From Leptospira ryugenii (GTDB taxonomy: Bacteria > Spirochaetota > Leptospiria > Leptospirales > Leptospiraceae): a stretch of 64,000 nucleotides of DNA. The notes beneath the pieces were generated by a model. It searched no databases. It was not told the DNA's origin and saw nothing but the letters and a program-made list of their open reading frames with translations. The stretch's first letter is position 1. Every line of letters begins with the position of its first letter. The position numbers were made by a program, and so were the translations under genes. Positions 35,489 to 44,835 of the stretch are shown one piece after another. The stretch covers positions 434,001-498,000 of the forward strand of contig NZ_BFBB01000008.1 in NCBI RefSeq assembly GCF_003114855.1, written 5' to 3'.

Positions 35489-36024
35489 AGTGATAGATCC
35501 TCCCAAGTAATTTGATCCATGTTGACTTCTAAAACCGCGGTTTTGCTTATTTCATTGATGCGAACTAATATTCCGACTTTGTTTCTTCTTTCGACTATTT
35601 CAGCTTCTCGACCTGCAAAGGGGCCTAAAATGATTTTTACTTTTTTGCCCTTAATGAGTGCTTCTTCAACTCTTACTTTACTAGATTCATCTCTGTTTTC
35701 CAGAAGTGCCTTCAAGTCGGAAACTGTCGTATCGGGAAGGATAGCAGGTTCTCCTTTCGCATAGACAAAATGATTCGATCCTGGTAGTTGCAGGACCTTG
35801 ATTCGTTCTTCCCAAAATGAAATCCGCACAAAGAGGTAAGACTTAAAACAAGGAGTTGAAATAACTTTGATCCGATCACTCCATTTTTTTCTTTCCGTTA
35901 TGAGAGGAAGGTAATTTTCTACTTTGTACTTATTTAAAAGCCCAGATAGTTTTTTTTCTGCCCTTGGATTTGTATAAACTATGTACCAATTTTTATCCGG
36001 AATGGGTGAGTCAGTCTCCTGCAT
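35485..36024 (-). CDS. NusG paralog (RfaH/UpxY/LoaP-like antitermination factor)
   Basis: A 179-residue protein with an NGN domain (NWYIVYTNPRAEKKLSGLL, ENYLPLITERKKW, CFKSYLFVRI) and a C-terminal KOW domain (GKKVKIILGPFAGREAEIVERRN). It is shorter in the linker than housekeeping NusG and has the Tyr/Lys pattern of specialised paralogs that bind RNA polymerase and keep it elongating through long polysaccharide operons. The ATG at 36024 lies inside the end of the TonB-like gene (14-base overlap), and its stop overlaps kdsD by four bases. No ops-like recruitment sequence is evident in the window. It could be the main NusG, but the context argues against it. Confidence 0.8.
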   Translation of the reverse strand: MQETDSPIPDKNWYIVYTNPRAEKKLSGLLNKYKVENYLPLITERKKWSDRIKVISTPCFKSYLFVRISFWEERIKVLQLPGSNHFVYAKGEPAILPDTTVSDLKALLENRDESSKVRVEEALIKGKKVKIILGPFAGREAEIVERRNKVGILVRINEISKTAVLEVNMDQITWEDLSL

Positions 36025-36499
36025 ACAGTTTAAATCGAATCGGTAAAATTAGATCCTTTCCTCGCGCAGTGTCAAACTTCCATGATTCCAACTTGGTCCG
36101 AACTTCTCGTTCGAAAACTGGGTGCTGGCAGGGAGTAACCACTACCAAACTTTCTATCCCACCGTTTTCTGCAACAGTTACTCTAAACTTACATTCGTCT
36201 TCCCAACCCTGCATCCGCGCAAGCTCCGGATAGGATAGAGCATTTTGAAATTCCTCTATCTCTTCCCTTTCTGTACGCGAGCCTAATGGAGAATTGTTTT
36301 GTGGAGATGCATTGGCTCCAAGACCCAAGGGAAGCGAGTAAAGAAGTTGGGGGGAGTCTTTTGAAATACCTTCCTTTAATCGTATCTGTTCTTTTTGTTT
36401 TTGACTCCAAGGATTACCAGTGAAGAGTAAAAGTATAAAGAAATGTATGCCGAATGAAAGTAGGACATAAAAACTCCATTTTCTAGAGTGAAGGAACAT
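36011..36499 (-). CDS. TonB-like energy transducer
   Basis: A 162-residue protein with one N-terminal transmembrane anchor (VLLSFGIHFFILLLF), a short Ser/Asn-rich linker and a C-terminal TonB-type domain from about residue 80: SYPELARMQGWEDECKFRVTV, PVFEREVRTKLESWKF and the final strand LPIRFKLY. TonB proteins carry proton-motive energy from ExbBD to outer-membrane receptors. It has a much shorter Pro-rich spacer than classical TonB. No exbB or exbD is in the window. The ATG at 36499 is preferred to a TTG five codons upstream, with no strong ribosome-binding site for either. It is the first gene of the minus-strand operon. Confidence 0.75.
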   Translation of the reverse strand: MFLHSRKWSFYVLLSFGIHFFILLLFTGNPWSQKQKEQIRLKEGISKDSPQLLYSLPLGLGANASPQNNSPLGSRTEREEIEEFQNALSYPELARMQGWEDECKFRVTVAENGGIESLVVVTPCQHPVFEREVRTKLESWKFDTARGKDLILPIRFKLYAGD

Positions 36500-36598
36500 A
36501 AGACAACGAAACAAGAGAGAAGAGAAACATCCAATTCCTATTTCACGAATAAAAATCTTTATTGGAGCTTTTTTGAATGAGAATTTAATGGTAGGAGT

Positions 36599-37729
36599 AT
36601 GCCATCTACATGGGGAAAAATATTTAAAGTCTCAACATATGGAGAATCACACGGGGTCTCGGTTGGAGTTGTGATTGAGGGAGTTCCGGCAGGAAAACGA
36701 TTTCCCTTTGAAGAGATTCAAAAAGACCTAACACGCAGAAGACCAGGCCAAAATGATCTCACAACTCCTCGGGACGAAGAAGATCGCTTGATCGTCGAGT
36801 CTGGTGTTTTCCAGGATAAAACAACAGGAAGTCCGATTTTACTAAAAGTAAACAATAAGAATACTATTGGATCTGATTACGATGAGATGGCACATGTCTT
36901 TCGCCCATCGCACGCTGATTATACGTATTCAGAAAAATATGGCCATAGAGCGCATGTGGGTGGTGGCAGAGCATCTGTTCGAGAAACCATTGGTCGTGTG
37001 GCGGCGGGTGGATTAGCACGAGTGATCTTAGAAGAAGAGTTAGGTGTCCAAACGATTGCTTGGGTTGACCAAATCGGAACAATTCCCTCAAACATTGACG
37101 ATACAAAATATCCGATCAGTCGAGATTATGTAGATACATTTCCAACTCGTTGTCCTGAGGCATATGCCAATACCCAAATGGAATCTCTCATTAGAAAATT
37201 GCGTGATGAAGGTGATTCAGTTGGTGGTATCGTGAAAGCAATTGTTAAGAATCTTCCCCCGGGACTTGGCGATCCGGTATATGATAAGTTGGACGCTGAT
37301 TTAGCAAAGGCATTGCTATCCATTTCGGCCTGCAAAGGTTTTGAGGTTGGTTCTGGATTTTTAGGAACCGAGCAGACAGGTAGCCAACACAATGATGAAT
37401 TTTATATCGACCGTAACACTGGTCAGGTGAAAACTCGGACAAATAACTCCGGAGGGATCCAAGGTGGTATATCCAATGGTATGGATCTAATCGTGCGAGC
37501 TGCTTTTAAGCCTACTTCGACGATAAAAAAAGAGCAAAAAACCGTGAATGACCAAAACGAGGATACTGTTTTAAAGGCCAAAGGACGCCACGATCCTTGC
37601 GTGCTTCCTAGAGCAGTTCCCATTGTGGAAGCTGTGATTAATTTGGTGTTAGTGGATGCATACTTTTACCAAAGAGCCTTACAACCAAAGTGGCTATTAA
37701 AATATGCAAAGATGGACCAAGTTACTTGA
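36599..37729 (+). CDS. aroC: Chorismate synthase
   Basis: A 376-residue FMN-dependent enzyme that makes chorismate from 5-enolpyruvylshikimate-3-phosphate. It carries [11 protein letters not shown] near residue 13, [22 protein letters not shown] at about 116-131, [31 protein letters not shown] and [18 protein letters not shown] near the end. Length is normal. GGAG lies very close to the ATG (one-base gap), a little tighter than usual. It is divergent from the operon that ends with aroD, so two shikimate genes sit on either side of one intergenic region. Confidence 0.97.
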   Translation: MPSTWGKIFKVSTYGESHGVSVGVVIEGVPAGKRFPFEEIQKDLTRRRPGQNDLTTPRDEEDRLIVESGVFQDKTTGSPILLKVNNKNTIGSDYDEMAHVFRPSHADYTYSEKYGHRAHVGGGRASVRETIGRVAAGGLARVILEEELGVQTIAWVDQIGTIPSNIDDTKYPISRDYVDTFPTRCPEAYANTQMESLIRKLRDEGDSVGGIVKAIVKNLPPGLGDPVYDKLDADLAKALLSISACKGFEVGSGFLGTEQTGSQHNDEFYIDRNTGQVKTRTNNSGGIQGGISNGMDLIVRAAFKPTSTIKKEQKTVNDQNEDTVLKAKGRHDPCVLPRAVPIVEAVINLVLVDAYFYQRALQPKWLLKYAKMDQVT

Positions 37730-37738
37730 GAATCTCAG

Positions 37739-38464
37739 ATGAAGGTTTACCAAGTTTTATTAGCGGAAGATGATGCGAGCAATGCGGCTATCGTCATAAA
37801 CTTTCTCGAAAGGTATAATTTTTTAGTAACCCATGTCAACAATGGCGTGAGCGCCTTGGCTAAGTTACGCGGAAATGAATTTGATCTCTTTGTGTGTGAC
37901 ATAATGATGCCGCATATGGATGGACTCTCGCTTCTGGAAAAAGCAAAAGAATATCTTCACCACACACCCACCATTATGCTCACTTCAGCCGGCGAAAAAG
38001 AAGTCATCCTCAGAGCGGTTCACAGTGGCGTTGCCGCATACCTTTTGAAACCAGTTACCGAAACCACACTCTTGGAAAAGATTTTTTCCCTACTGCACAT
38101 GACAAAGGAATCATTGATCGATAAAAAAACTCTTCCTTTACAAATCGCCTTTCAATCCAACTCCATATCTGAGATTGAAATGAAACTTTCAGGTTGCCCG
38201 TGGCGAAAAGATAAGGGCCAAATTTATGAGCAATTTAGCCACTTTTTGGCTGGTAGGTCCACCTTTACCGAGTTAAAAATCATCATCGATTCTGATTTCT
38301 TTATGGAGGGAAAGGCACTCCCTATCCTAGAAGATTTCCTGGGTACACTGGCGAAGAAGACCCAAATTCGATCCAAAAATATCCAAATTGAATCAGGCGT
38401 GTTGAAGAGATTAAAACCAAGTCTCAAGGACTTCGAATGCCTCAAAGATGTATTCATAATTTAG
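37739..38464 (+). CDS. Response regulator with unrecognised output domain
   Basis: A 241-residue protein. Residues 1-120 form a receiver domain with the acidic pair ED-D at 10-12, the phosphoacceptor Asp in CDIMMP near 54, Thr/Ser in MLTSA near 81, and Lys in YLLKP near 103. The rest has no DNA-binding helix-turn-helix, GGDEF or kinase motif that I can see; it is mixed helical with Lys-rich stretches (FLGTLAKKTQIRSKNIQ). It starts ten bases after aroC. No sensor kinase is adjacent, so the signal is unknown. Confidence 0.85.
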   Translation: MKVYQVLLAEDDASNAAIVINFLERYNFLVTHVNNGVSALAKLRGNEFDLFVCDIMMPHMDGLSLLEKAKEYLHHTPTIMLTSAGEKEVILRAVHSGVAAYLLKPVTETTLLEKIFSLLHMTKESLIDKKTLPLQIAFQSNSISEIEMKLSGCPWRKDKGQIYEQFSHFLAGRSTFTELKIIIDSDFFMEGKALPILEDFLGTLAKKTQIRSKNIQIESGVLKRLKPSLKDFECLKDVFII

Positions 38465-38524
38465 CAAGGAAGATTTGACAGAATACTTCATTTCTAGTCT
38501 AATCATACCGAGGGGGCTTTCTCT

Positions 38525-39976
38525 TTGGTTAAAATCAAAATAGACGGTGTCGAATTTGAAGTCGATGAGAAGAAAAATCTAATCGATGCAGCGAAAGATG
38601 TAGGAGTGGAGATCCCCTATTTTTGTTACCACCCCGCGCTGACAGTTGTCGGGATGTGTAGGATGTGCCTCATTGAGATCGAAGGTGTCCCACGATTGCA
38701 AGCAGCATGCAATACTCCCGTTAAAGAAGGTATGGGCATCATTACAAAATCCGATCGAGTCAAAGAGGCTCGGGCTGGTACAATGGAGTTTTTGCTCGCC
38801 AATCACCCATTAGATTGTCCCGTCTGCGACAAAGCAGGTGAATGCAAACTACAAGATAACGCCTTCGGTTCTGGCACTGGACAAAGCCGTTTCGAATTTG
38901 AAAAGAGAAACGTACCTCAGGAAGAGATCGGAACCAATCTCATCATCAATCACAATCGTTGTATTGTCTGTTATCGTTGTGTTCGGTTCGAAGAGGAAAA
39001 AGTAGGAGAATCCAACCTTGGTTTATTCGAACGGGGCAATCATTCCTTAATCGGCCTAGCGAAAGATGAGCCCATCCAACACAACTTCCAGGGAGCACTT
39101 GCTGATATTTGTCCTGTCGGAGCTTTATTAAACCATAAGACACTTTTTAAGTCTCGTGTGTGGTGGTACAAATCACACAAATCGGTCTGCCATGGTTGTT
39201 CTACAGGATGCAATGTTACCACCAATGTCCGTGACAACAAAATGTATCGATATATGGTACGGGAAAATTATGAGCAAGGGATGTTCTTTCTGTGTGACAA
39301 AGGTAGATTTGACATTGATTGGATGAACGAAAACAGACTGTTTAGTTTTATGGATTCTGGCACCACCACTACATCTGTGCAAGTCTTAGAATCCATCGCC
39401 TCCTTAGTTAAAAGGAGCAAAGGCATCGCTATCATCGGCGGAGCCCATGAAACCAATGAATCACTATCAAAGATAAAATCCTTGTTAGCTGATCTTTCGA
39501 AAGAGTCAAATAATGTGAACACTTACTTTGAAGTTCGCGTTACTGATGCACAGTACAAAGACACAGAGCAGGAAGACTTTCTGCTCACAAAGGATCGTCA
39601 CCCGAATACGAGGGGTGCACTTGACTTGGGATTGAGCCTGGCTGGTGGCCTAAGTGAAATCGAATCCAAAATCAAGGAAGGAAAGATTGATTTGGTTTTC
39701 TCAATCAAAGAGTCCATTCCAGATCAGTGGAGAGCTTCCGTAAAACAAGTCCATCTAGATACCAACCAAACTCCCGAGGTTAATCGGGCTCAGTTTTCCG
39801 TTCCCATCAAAATTTTTGCCGAACAAGTTGGCTCGTTTACAAACAAAAACGGCCTTAAGCAAGATTTTGAAAAATCCATGGAAGCTCCCCAAGGCCTACC
39901 GTCCTCGGCAGAATTCTTTGAAAGGTTGTTGCAAGTGATGATTTCCAAAAAGGAGGCTCTGATTGGGAACCGTTAA
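38525..39976 (+). CDS. nuoG: NuoG-like subunit of NADH:quinone oxidoreductase, short form
   Basis: A 483-residue iron-sulfur subunit of complex I. The [2Fe-2S] site has Cys34, 45, 48 and 62 (CYHPA, CRMC, AACNTP). A His-Cys3 cluster ([14 protein letters not shown]) and a Cys4 cluster (RCIVCYRC with ICPVGAL) follow, and a third Cys4 group (VCHGCSTGC with LCDKGR) resembles cluster N7. The protein ends soon after, lacking much of the molybdopterin-like domain of a usual NuoG (700-900 residues). The start is TTG at 38525 with GAGGGGG upstream; the family begins exactly there. It overlaps nuoI by 14 bases. A hydrogenase-type diaphorase subunit is an alternative name for such short forms. Confidence 0.86.
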   Translation: MVKIKIDGVEFEVDEKKNLIDAAKDVGVEIPYFCYHPALTVVGMCRMCLIEIEGVPRLQAACNTPVKEGMGIITKSDRVKEARAGTMEFLLANHPLDCPVCDKAGECKLQDNAFGSGTGQSRFEFEKRNVPQEEIGTNLIINHNRCIVCYRCVRFEEEKVGESNLGLFERGNHSLIGLAKDEPIQHNFQGALADICPVGALLNHKTLFKSRVWWYKSHKSVCHGCSTGCNVTTNVRDNKMYRYMVRENYEQGMFFLCDKGRFDIDWMNENRLFSFMDSGTTTTSVQVLESIASLVKRSKGIAIIGGAHETNESLSKIKSLLADLSKESNNVNTYFEVRVTDAQYKDTEQEDFLLTKDRHPNTRGALDLGLSLAGGLSEIESKIKEGKIDLVFSIKESIPDQWRASVKQVHLDTNQTPEVNRAQFSVPIKIFAEQVGSFTNKNGLKQDFEKSMEAPQGLPSSAEFFERLLQVMISKKEALIGNR

Positions 39977-40490
39977 CGTAGTCAATGTAGCCAAGCGCCA
40001 TCAGTTTTCCTGGTATGAAAAGTTCTATTTTTGGTCCATCGGCAAAGGTCTTTGGATCACCTTAAAACATTTTCTAAAAGTAGCCTTTCTCAACAAACAG
40101 GTGACCATCGAATACCCAGAGCAAAAGAGAATGTATTCTACACGGTTTCGTGGAATGCATTCAATGAAAAGAGACGAACAAGGAAGAGAACGTTGCACTG
40201 CTTGTTTTTGCTGTATGTGGATTTGCCCTGCCAATGCCATCACCATTCACGCAGCGGAGGTAACACCTGAGAGACAGCATTTGCACCCAGAAGACAAATA
40301 TGCAGAATCCTTTGAAATCAATTTGCTTCGCTGTATCTTTTGCGGTCTCTGCGAAGAGGCCTGTCCAAAAGGTGCCATTTATTTAGACGGAACCGGTGAA
40401 ATGGCTGCGGACAATAGAGAGGACTTGATTCTCACAAAGGAAAGGATGATGGAAAAGGTCGGAGGACCTTTGATTGGCCAAAGAAATTAA
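39963..40490 (+). CDS. nuoI: NuoI-like 4Fe-4S subunit of complex I
   Basis: A 175-residue protein with two ferredoxin-type CxxCxxCxxxCP motifs, [15 protein letters not shown] near residues 77-90 and [14 protein letters not shown] near 117-130, which bind the N6a and N6b clusters in complex I. An N-terminal amphipathic/hydrophobic stretch ([18 protein letters not shown]) matches the membrane-facing helix of NuoI. The start is TTG at 39963 with AAGGAGG six bases upstream, inside the end of nuoG. The pair would pass electrons from NADH or ferredoxin toward quinone; the other complex I genes are elsewhere. Confidence 0.9.
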   Translation: MGTVNVVNVAKRHQFSWYEKFYFWSIGKGLWITLKHFLKVAFLNKQVTIEYPEQKRMYSTRFRGMHSMKRDEQGRERCTACFCCMWICPANAITIHAAEVTPERQHLHPEDKYAESFEINLLRCIFCGLCEEACPKGAIYLDGTGEMAADNREDLILTKERMMEKVGGPLIGQRN

Positions 40491-41474
40491 TTGCACTTCG
40501 TTTTTCTTTTTTTCTTAATCACTAACTTCTCTCTCTCTGCGGAAGCAAATATCATTGAAGACCCAGATGATGAGCGGAAGTTAGTTGAAAACCATTCTGT
40601 TGAAAAGCTTCGCTTTGGATTGGCTAACCACATCCATTATTATAAGGTAAAAAAAACAAAGAACACCGTCGTGGAACAGAGGTCAGGTCGAAAAAGACTA
40701 TTTGACCATAATTTAATTTTAAAAGCTTTGTTTCAGGGCAATCTTTACCATAAAGAATTCGGCAATTTATCCCAGTTATTTCAAAATGCGACATTCATTG
40801 ATTTTGGTAGTGCGATCTTATACGAAGAAGGGGCTGTTACCGTTCGCGATATCTATGAGGATGAATTTTTAAGAAATTCATTCTACCGAATTGTAGCAAC
40901 CGACATCAATGATCCTAGTTTTGACCATACCAGATATATCGAGATCCATCTATATGAGAGAGATCCTTTTCCGTTTTCATTCAATGAAATCCCACTTCTC
41001 CTTGATGACCCTGCTTATATCCGTATCTTAACGAAAAATTATAGCGAATCGGAATCCTCCCCAATCATCTTCCGTTCTACAAATTCTGGTCCTGATTTGT
41101 TTTATACTGTGGAGGAAATGAAGGAACACTTCCGAGCGATTCTAGAGGCAAATCCGCAAAGAAATATTTTGTATTTTTTCAATCGCTTCGTGTTCTTTCG
41201 ATCTGTCTGTCGGAATCAATTTCAACTCATCGGCACAATCGATGAAAAAATAGGTGTGAACCATAGTTTTAGCGCCTGGAGGTTTGTGGACTGGAACCGC
41301 CGTAGTTATAGTGAAAGCTTTCGGCCCAACCGCGAATACATCCGGACGCTAAAAGAGGGCCCAATTGCTCTCGGTGATGAATGGGACCAATTTTTATACC
41401 GCCAGGCATGTCAAATCAGACATAATGTTAGGTATTTCTCAAACAAATTTCGGAAAAGCATTACAAAAGAGTGA
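40491..41474 (+). CDS. Secreted protein of unknown function
   Basis: A 327-residue protein starting at a TTG immediately after the nuoI stop in the same frame, so no earlier start is possible. It opens with a signal-like segment (HFVFLFFLITNFSLSAEA). The middle has FIDFGSA and IVATDINDP separated by about 35 residues, an arrangement reminiscent of motifs I and II of class I methyltransferases, but the sequence is otherwise unfamiliar and a secreted methyltransferase would be odd. The C-terminal part is rich in Arg, Phe and Tyr. No family is assigned. The role next to complex I genes is unclear. Confidence 0.6.
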   Translation: MHFVFLFFLITNFSLSAEANIIEDPDDERKLVENHSVEKLRFGLANHIHYYKVKKTKNTVVEQRSGRKRLFDHNLILKALFQGNLYHKEFGNLSQLFQNATFIDFGSAILYEEGAVTVRDIYEDEFLRNSFYRIVATDINDPSFDHTRYIEIHLYERDPFPFSFNEIPLLLDDPAYIRILTKNYSESESSPIIFRSTNSGPDLFYTVEEMKEHFRAILEANPQRNILYFFNRFVFFRSVCRNQFQLIGTIDEKIGVNHSFSAWRFVDWNRRSYSESFRPNREYIRTLKEGPIALGDEWDQFLYRQACQIRHNVRYFSNKFRKSITKE

Positions 41475-41539
41475 AATTTTAGTTCCCTCCTAAGGAACCG
41501 CGTACGTTTTTGAATTATTCCACAAGAGTGAGGTAAACC

Positions 41540-42754
41540 ATGGGGAATTCTTATATCGTAGATGCAGTTCGTACACCTCGGGGAAAGGGTAAAAAAAGAG
41601 GGGCACTCGCTGCAGTTCACCCACAAGAGCTTTCCGCTATTACACTAAAAGCTCTCCAAGAAAGAAATGGCATAGATCCAAAAAACGTAGAAGAAGTTGT
41701 TATGGGTTGTGTAACACAAGTTGCAGACCAGGCAGCATGTATCGCTCGTTATGCAGTGATGGCGGCCCATTGGCCAAAAGATGTTCCAGGGTACACAGTA
41801 AACCGTTTCTGTGGCTCTGGGTTGCAGGCATTGAATAATGTCGCAAACCATGTTGCTTCTGGAGCAATGGAACTAGCCGTTGGTGGTGGAATTGAATCCA
41901 TGAGCCGTGTAAAAATGGGCGATGATATGTTGGGTAGGGACTTTAATGTAGGAAACGATAAAATTGCAGCCCACTACAATTTGGTTCCACAAGGAATTTC
42001 TGCTGATCTTATTGCAACAAAGTATGACATCTCTCGAGAAGAGGCCGACCAACTTGCAGAAGCTTCTCAAAAAAAAGCTGATTACGCAACTAAGAACGGA
42101 CATTTTAAAAAATCAATCATCCCTGTGAAGCTGGAAGATGGAACTATTGTTTCAGAAGATGAAAATCCTCGGATTGAGTCTGATTACGCATTCTTGTCAG
42201 GGCTTGCACCTGTATTTAAAACTATCGGTGAACAACAATTAGATGCTATAGCTTTAAAGTCATATCCTGAAATCAAAAAAATTAACCATATTCATACATT
42301 AGGCAATTCTTCTGGTATCGTGGATGGTGCGGCTGCGCTTCTAGTAGCAAACGACGACGGATTAAAAAAATACGGTTTAAAACCAAGAGCAAGAATTGTA
42401 GCAACGGTTGCGACTGGCGAAGACCCAACAATCATGTTAACTGGCCCAGTTTCGGCTTCTCAAAAAGCGCTTAAAATGGCAGGCCTTTCTGTTAAAGATA
42501 TCGATCTTTGGGAAATCAATGAAGCATTTGCATCCGTAGTTTTATATGTAAAGAAAACTCTAGGCATTGATGCGGACAAAATCAATGTGAATGGTGGTTC
42601 GATGGCACTGGGACATCCACTCGGAGCAACAGGTGCAATCTTAGCGGGAACCGTTTTAGATGAGTTAGAACGTCGTGATCAACGCTACGGATTGATCACT
42701 CTTTGTATTGGTGGAGGAATGGGAATTGCGACAATTATAGAAAGATTAAAATAA
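41540..42754 (+). CDS. Thiolase (acetyl-CoA acyltransferase)
   Basis: A 404-residue thiolase that joins or cleaves acyl-CoA units. The nucleophile Cys91 lies in [16 protein letters not shown] near 340, the His of GHPLGATGA near 360 and the second Cys of CIGGGMGIA near 390 complete the active site. Whether it acts in beta-oxidation or in acetoacetyl-CoA formation is not evident. GAGG precedes the ATG by eight bases. A strong terminator follows, and a DUF35-type Zn-ribbon protein, often a partner of thiolase-like proteins, comes next. Confidence 0.95.
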   Translation: MGNSYIVDAVRTPRGKGKKRGALAAVHPQELSAITLKALQERNGIDPKNVEEVVMGCVTQVADQAACIARYAVMAAHWPKDVPGYTVNRFCGSGLQALNNVANHVASGAMELAVGGGIESMSRVKMGDDMLGRDFNVGNDKIAAHYNLVPQGISADLIATKYDISREEADQLAEASQKKADYATKNGHFKKSIIPVKLEDGTIVSEDENPRIESDYAFLSGLAPVFKTIGEQQLDAIALKSYPEIKKINHIHTLGNSSGIVDGAAALLVANDDGLKKYGLKPRARIVATVATGEDPTIMLTGPVSASQKALKMAGLSVKDIDLWEINEAFASVVLYVKKTLGIDADKINVNGGSMALGHPLGATGAILAGTVLDELERRDQRYGLITLCIGGGMGIATIIERLK

Positions 42755-42784
42755 TCATTCTATAATTAGGATAATACCTTCTCC

Positions 42785-42819
42785 AAAAGCCAGATTTTCA
42801 AAAGAAATCTGGCTTTTTC
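42785..42819 (+). terminator. Strong Rho-independent terminator after thiolase
   Basis: A 13-base perfect stem (AAAAGCCAGATTT with AAATCTGGCTTTT) around a seven-base loop, running into TTTTTC. It starts 30 bases after the thiolase stop and about 50 bases before the next gene. The A run before the stem could let it work on the other strand too, though no transcript is expected to reach it from that side. Confidence 0.9.
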
Positions 42820-42870
42820 TTTACTCTTTTAGCACTAAGTTTCACTTTAGGACAAGAATCGTATAGGACG

Positions 42871-43215
42871 GTGGCTTCATTGAACACTCTTGAGTGGAAA
42901 GGAACACAATGTAAAGAATGTGGCTTTATCGTTGCCGAAGATGTATTGGATTGTCCATCTTGCGGTTCATCTAATCTTGAATCTGTCCCAATTCCTGAAA
43001 CAGGCGCCATATATAGCTTTACAGTTGTCCATGTGGGTTTCGGTTATATGGCGGAAAGAGCTCCTTACATTCTCGCCATCATTGAATTGAATCCTGCAAC
43101 TAAACTAACAACCGTTTTAGAAGATGTTTCCGACCTACAAAAAATAAAGATTGGAACGCAAGTTAAGTTGAAACGAATCGATGACCAAATTGGTCCAATC
43201 TTTAGCCCTACTTAG
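42871..43215 (+). CDS. Zn-ribbon/OB-fold protein (DUF35 family)
   Basis: A 114-residue protein with a rubredoxin-like zinc ribbon (CKECG at about residues 14-18 and CPSCG at 28-32) and an OB fold behind it (AIYSFTVVHVGFG to QVKLKRIDDQIGPIFSP), the DUF35 layout. In studied cases such proteins bind CoA thioesters and assist thiolases or lipid-transfer thiolases. Its neighbour is a thiolase, but a terminator separates them. The start is GTG at 42871 (AGGA very close) or the TTG at 42880. Its stop codon overlaps that of the convergent GH13 gene by four bases. Confidence 0.83.
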   Translation: MASLNTLEWKGTQCKECGFIVAEDVLDCPSCGSSNLESVPIPETGAIYSFTVVHVGFGYMAERAPYILAIIELNPATKLTTVLEDVSDLQKIKIGTQVKLKRIDDQIGPIFSPT

Positions 43216-44834
43216 TTACTAAAAATAATCGCTTCATTTGGCAATAATTGTAAAAATCCATCTTCGCTATCTTTCGGAATAAAACTTGGCCTAGGTGCCG
43301 TTGTGTACAAGATCTCTTCTAGCTCCCACTTTCTTGGATACGAGACCGCTACAGTTTCATTGCTAAAATTCAAAAAGACATAGGATTCTTCCTTTCCCTC
43401 TCTCCTTCTGTAATAAAGAACTTGTTTATCGGAACTCAAATGTATCTTAAGTTTGCCTTTTCTTAAGGACTTTCTTTCCTTTCGAATATCGATTAATTTT
43501 TTATAAACATTCCACAAAGAAGACTTATCGTGTATTTGGTCTTCGACATTTGTCTCTTTTGCTTTTTCATAGCTTGGTAGCCATGGATTGCCAGTTGTAA
43601 AACCGGTATGATCGGAAGAGTTCCATGCCATAGGGATGCGTTCAGGATCTCTACCTGGATGGAAGGGCCAGTACTTCTTCCCGACAGGGTCCTGTATTTT
43701 TTTAAAAGGAACTTTTTGTCGTTCCATTCCAATCTCTTCCCCGTAATATAAAAATGGTGTACCTCGGAGGGTTAATAACATAACAGCCGCTAATTTGGCT
43801 CTTGGAATGGTATCTTTTCCTTTTTCGTATCTTGTAATGTGCCGAGGAAAATCATGGTTGGATAAAGTATAGTTTGGCCAATTGTCATCTCCTAAGGCCG
43901 ATTCAAAATCCCTTATGATTTGATAAAAATTTTCTGCCTTCCAAGGAGAAAAAAGAAACATAAAGTTAAATGCCATATGGAGTTCATCATTTCTTCCGCA
44001 ATAGGTTGCAGGTAAAACTACGTTTCCTGGAAAATCTTGCATCACTTCCCCAACAGATACTTTTTTTTCTGGATAAGAATCTAAAAGTTTCCGAAGACGT
44101 CTGAGAATGCCATGCATCTCTGGACGGTCACGGTCATATGTGTGGACTTGTTTGTCATATGGCCTTGGTCCCTTCATAAAATAAGAAGGATTGTTTCGAA
44201 AGAATTCATCTTTGATGTATAGGTTAACAACATCCAAACGAAAACCATCCACACCCATATCCAACCAATATCGTATCATTCTAAAAATAGCTTCTTCTAC
44301 TTCTGGGTTTCGCCAATTTAAATCGGGTTGTTCTTTTAAAAATGAATGAAAGTATGATTCACCTGTGCGTTTATCATACTCCCAGCCTAGTCCACCAAAT
44401 GCCCCCAACCAATTGTTAGGTGGTTTTCCTTGGGGGGCTTCCTTCCAAATATACCAATCACGTTTTGAACTATTCTTTGAAGATCTAGACTCCACGAACC
44501 ATGGATGTAAATGAGAGGTGTGGTTTACAACTAAATCCATGATTACTTTGATATCTCTTTTATGTGCTTCTTTTAAAAGTTTTTGGAATGTACCCAAATC
44601 ACCATAATTAGGATCTATCTCTTCATAGTTAGAGATGTCATATCCAAAATCAAACATTGGAGAAGGATAAACTGGTGAGAGCCAAATGGCATCAATACCA
44701 AGTGATTCCTTACTGCCTTTTAAATAGTCTAATTTTTGGATGATACCTTCTAGGTCGCCAATTCCATCTCCATTCGAATCCATAAAGCTTCGTGGATAAA
44801 TTTGATAGATGACTGCTTCTTTCCACCAGTTCAT
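43212..44834 (-). CDS. GH13 alpha-glucosidase/oligo-1,6-glucosidase type enzyme
   Basis: A 540-residue glycoside hydrolase of family 13, alpha-glucosidase group. The catalytic nucleophile is D201 in GFRLDVVN, the acid/base E263 in VGEVM, and the stabilising D328 in SNHD; region I (DLVVNHTS) is near 100 and a C-terminal beta domain follows. No signal peptide, so it acts in the cytosol on small alpha-glucosides such as oligosaccharides, trehalose or sucrose derivatives; the exact substrate cannot be read. It starts one base after the glnD stop and is probably cotranscribed. Confidence 0.9.
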   Translation of the reverse strand: MNWWKEAVIYQIYPRSFMDSNGDGIGDLEGIIQKLDYLKGSKESLGIDAIWLSPVYPSPMFDFGYDISNYEEIDPNYGDLGTFQKLLKEAHKRDIKVIMDLVVNHTSHLHPWFVESRSSKNSSKRDWYIWKEAPQGKPPNNWLGAFGGLGWEYDKRTGESYFHSFLKEQPDLNWRNPEVEEAIFRMIRYWLDMGVDGFRLDVVNLYIKDEFFRNNPSYFMKGPRPYDKQVHTYDRDRPEMHGILRRLRKLLDSYPEKKVSVGEVMQDFPGNVVLPATYCGRNDELHMAFNFMFLFSPWKAENFYQIIRDFESALGDDNWPNYTLSNHDFPRHITRYEKGKDTIPRAKLAAVMLLTLRGTPFLYYGEEIGMERQKVPFKKIQDPVGKKYWPFHPGRDPERIPMAWNSSDHTGFTTGNPWLPSYEKAKETNVEDQIHDKSSLWNVYKKLIDIRKERKSLRKGKLKIHLSSDKQVLYYRRREGKEESYVFLNFSNETVAVSYPRKWELEEILYTTAPRPSFIPKDSEDGFLQLLPNEAIIFSN

Positions 44835-44835
44835 A

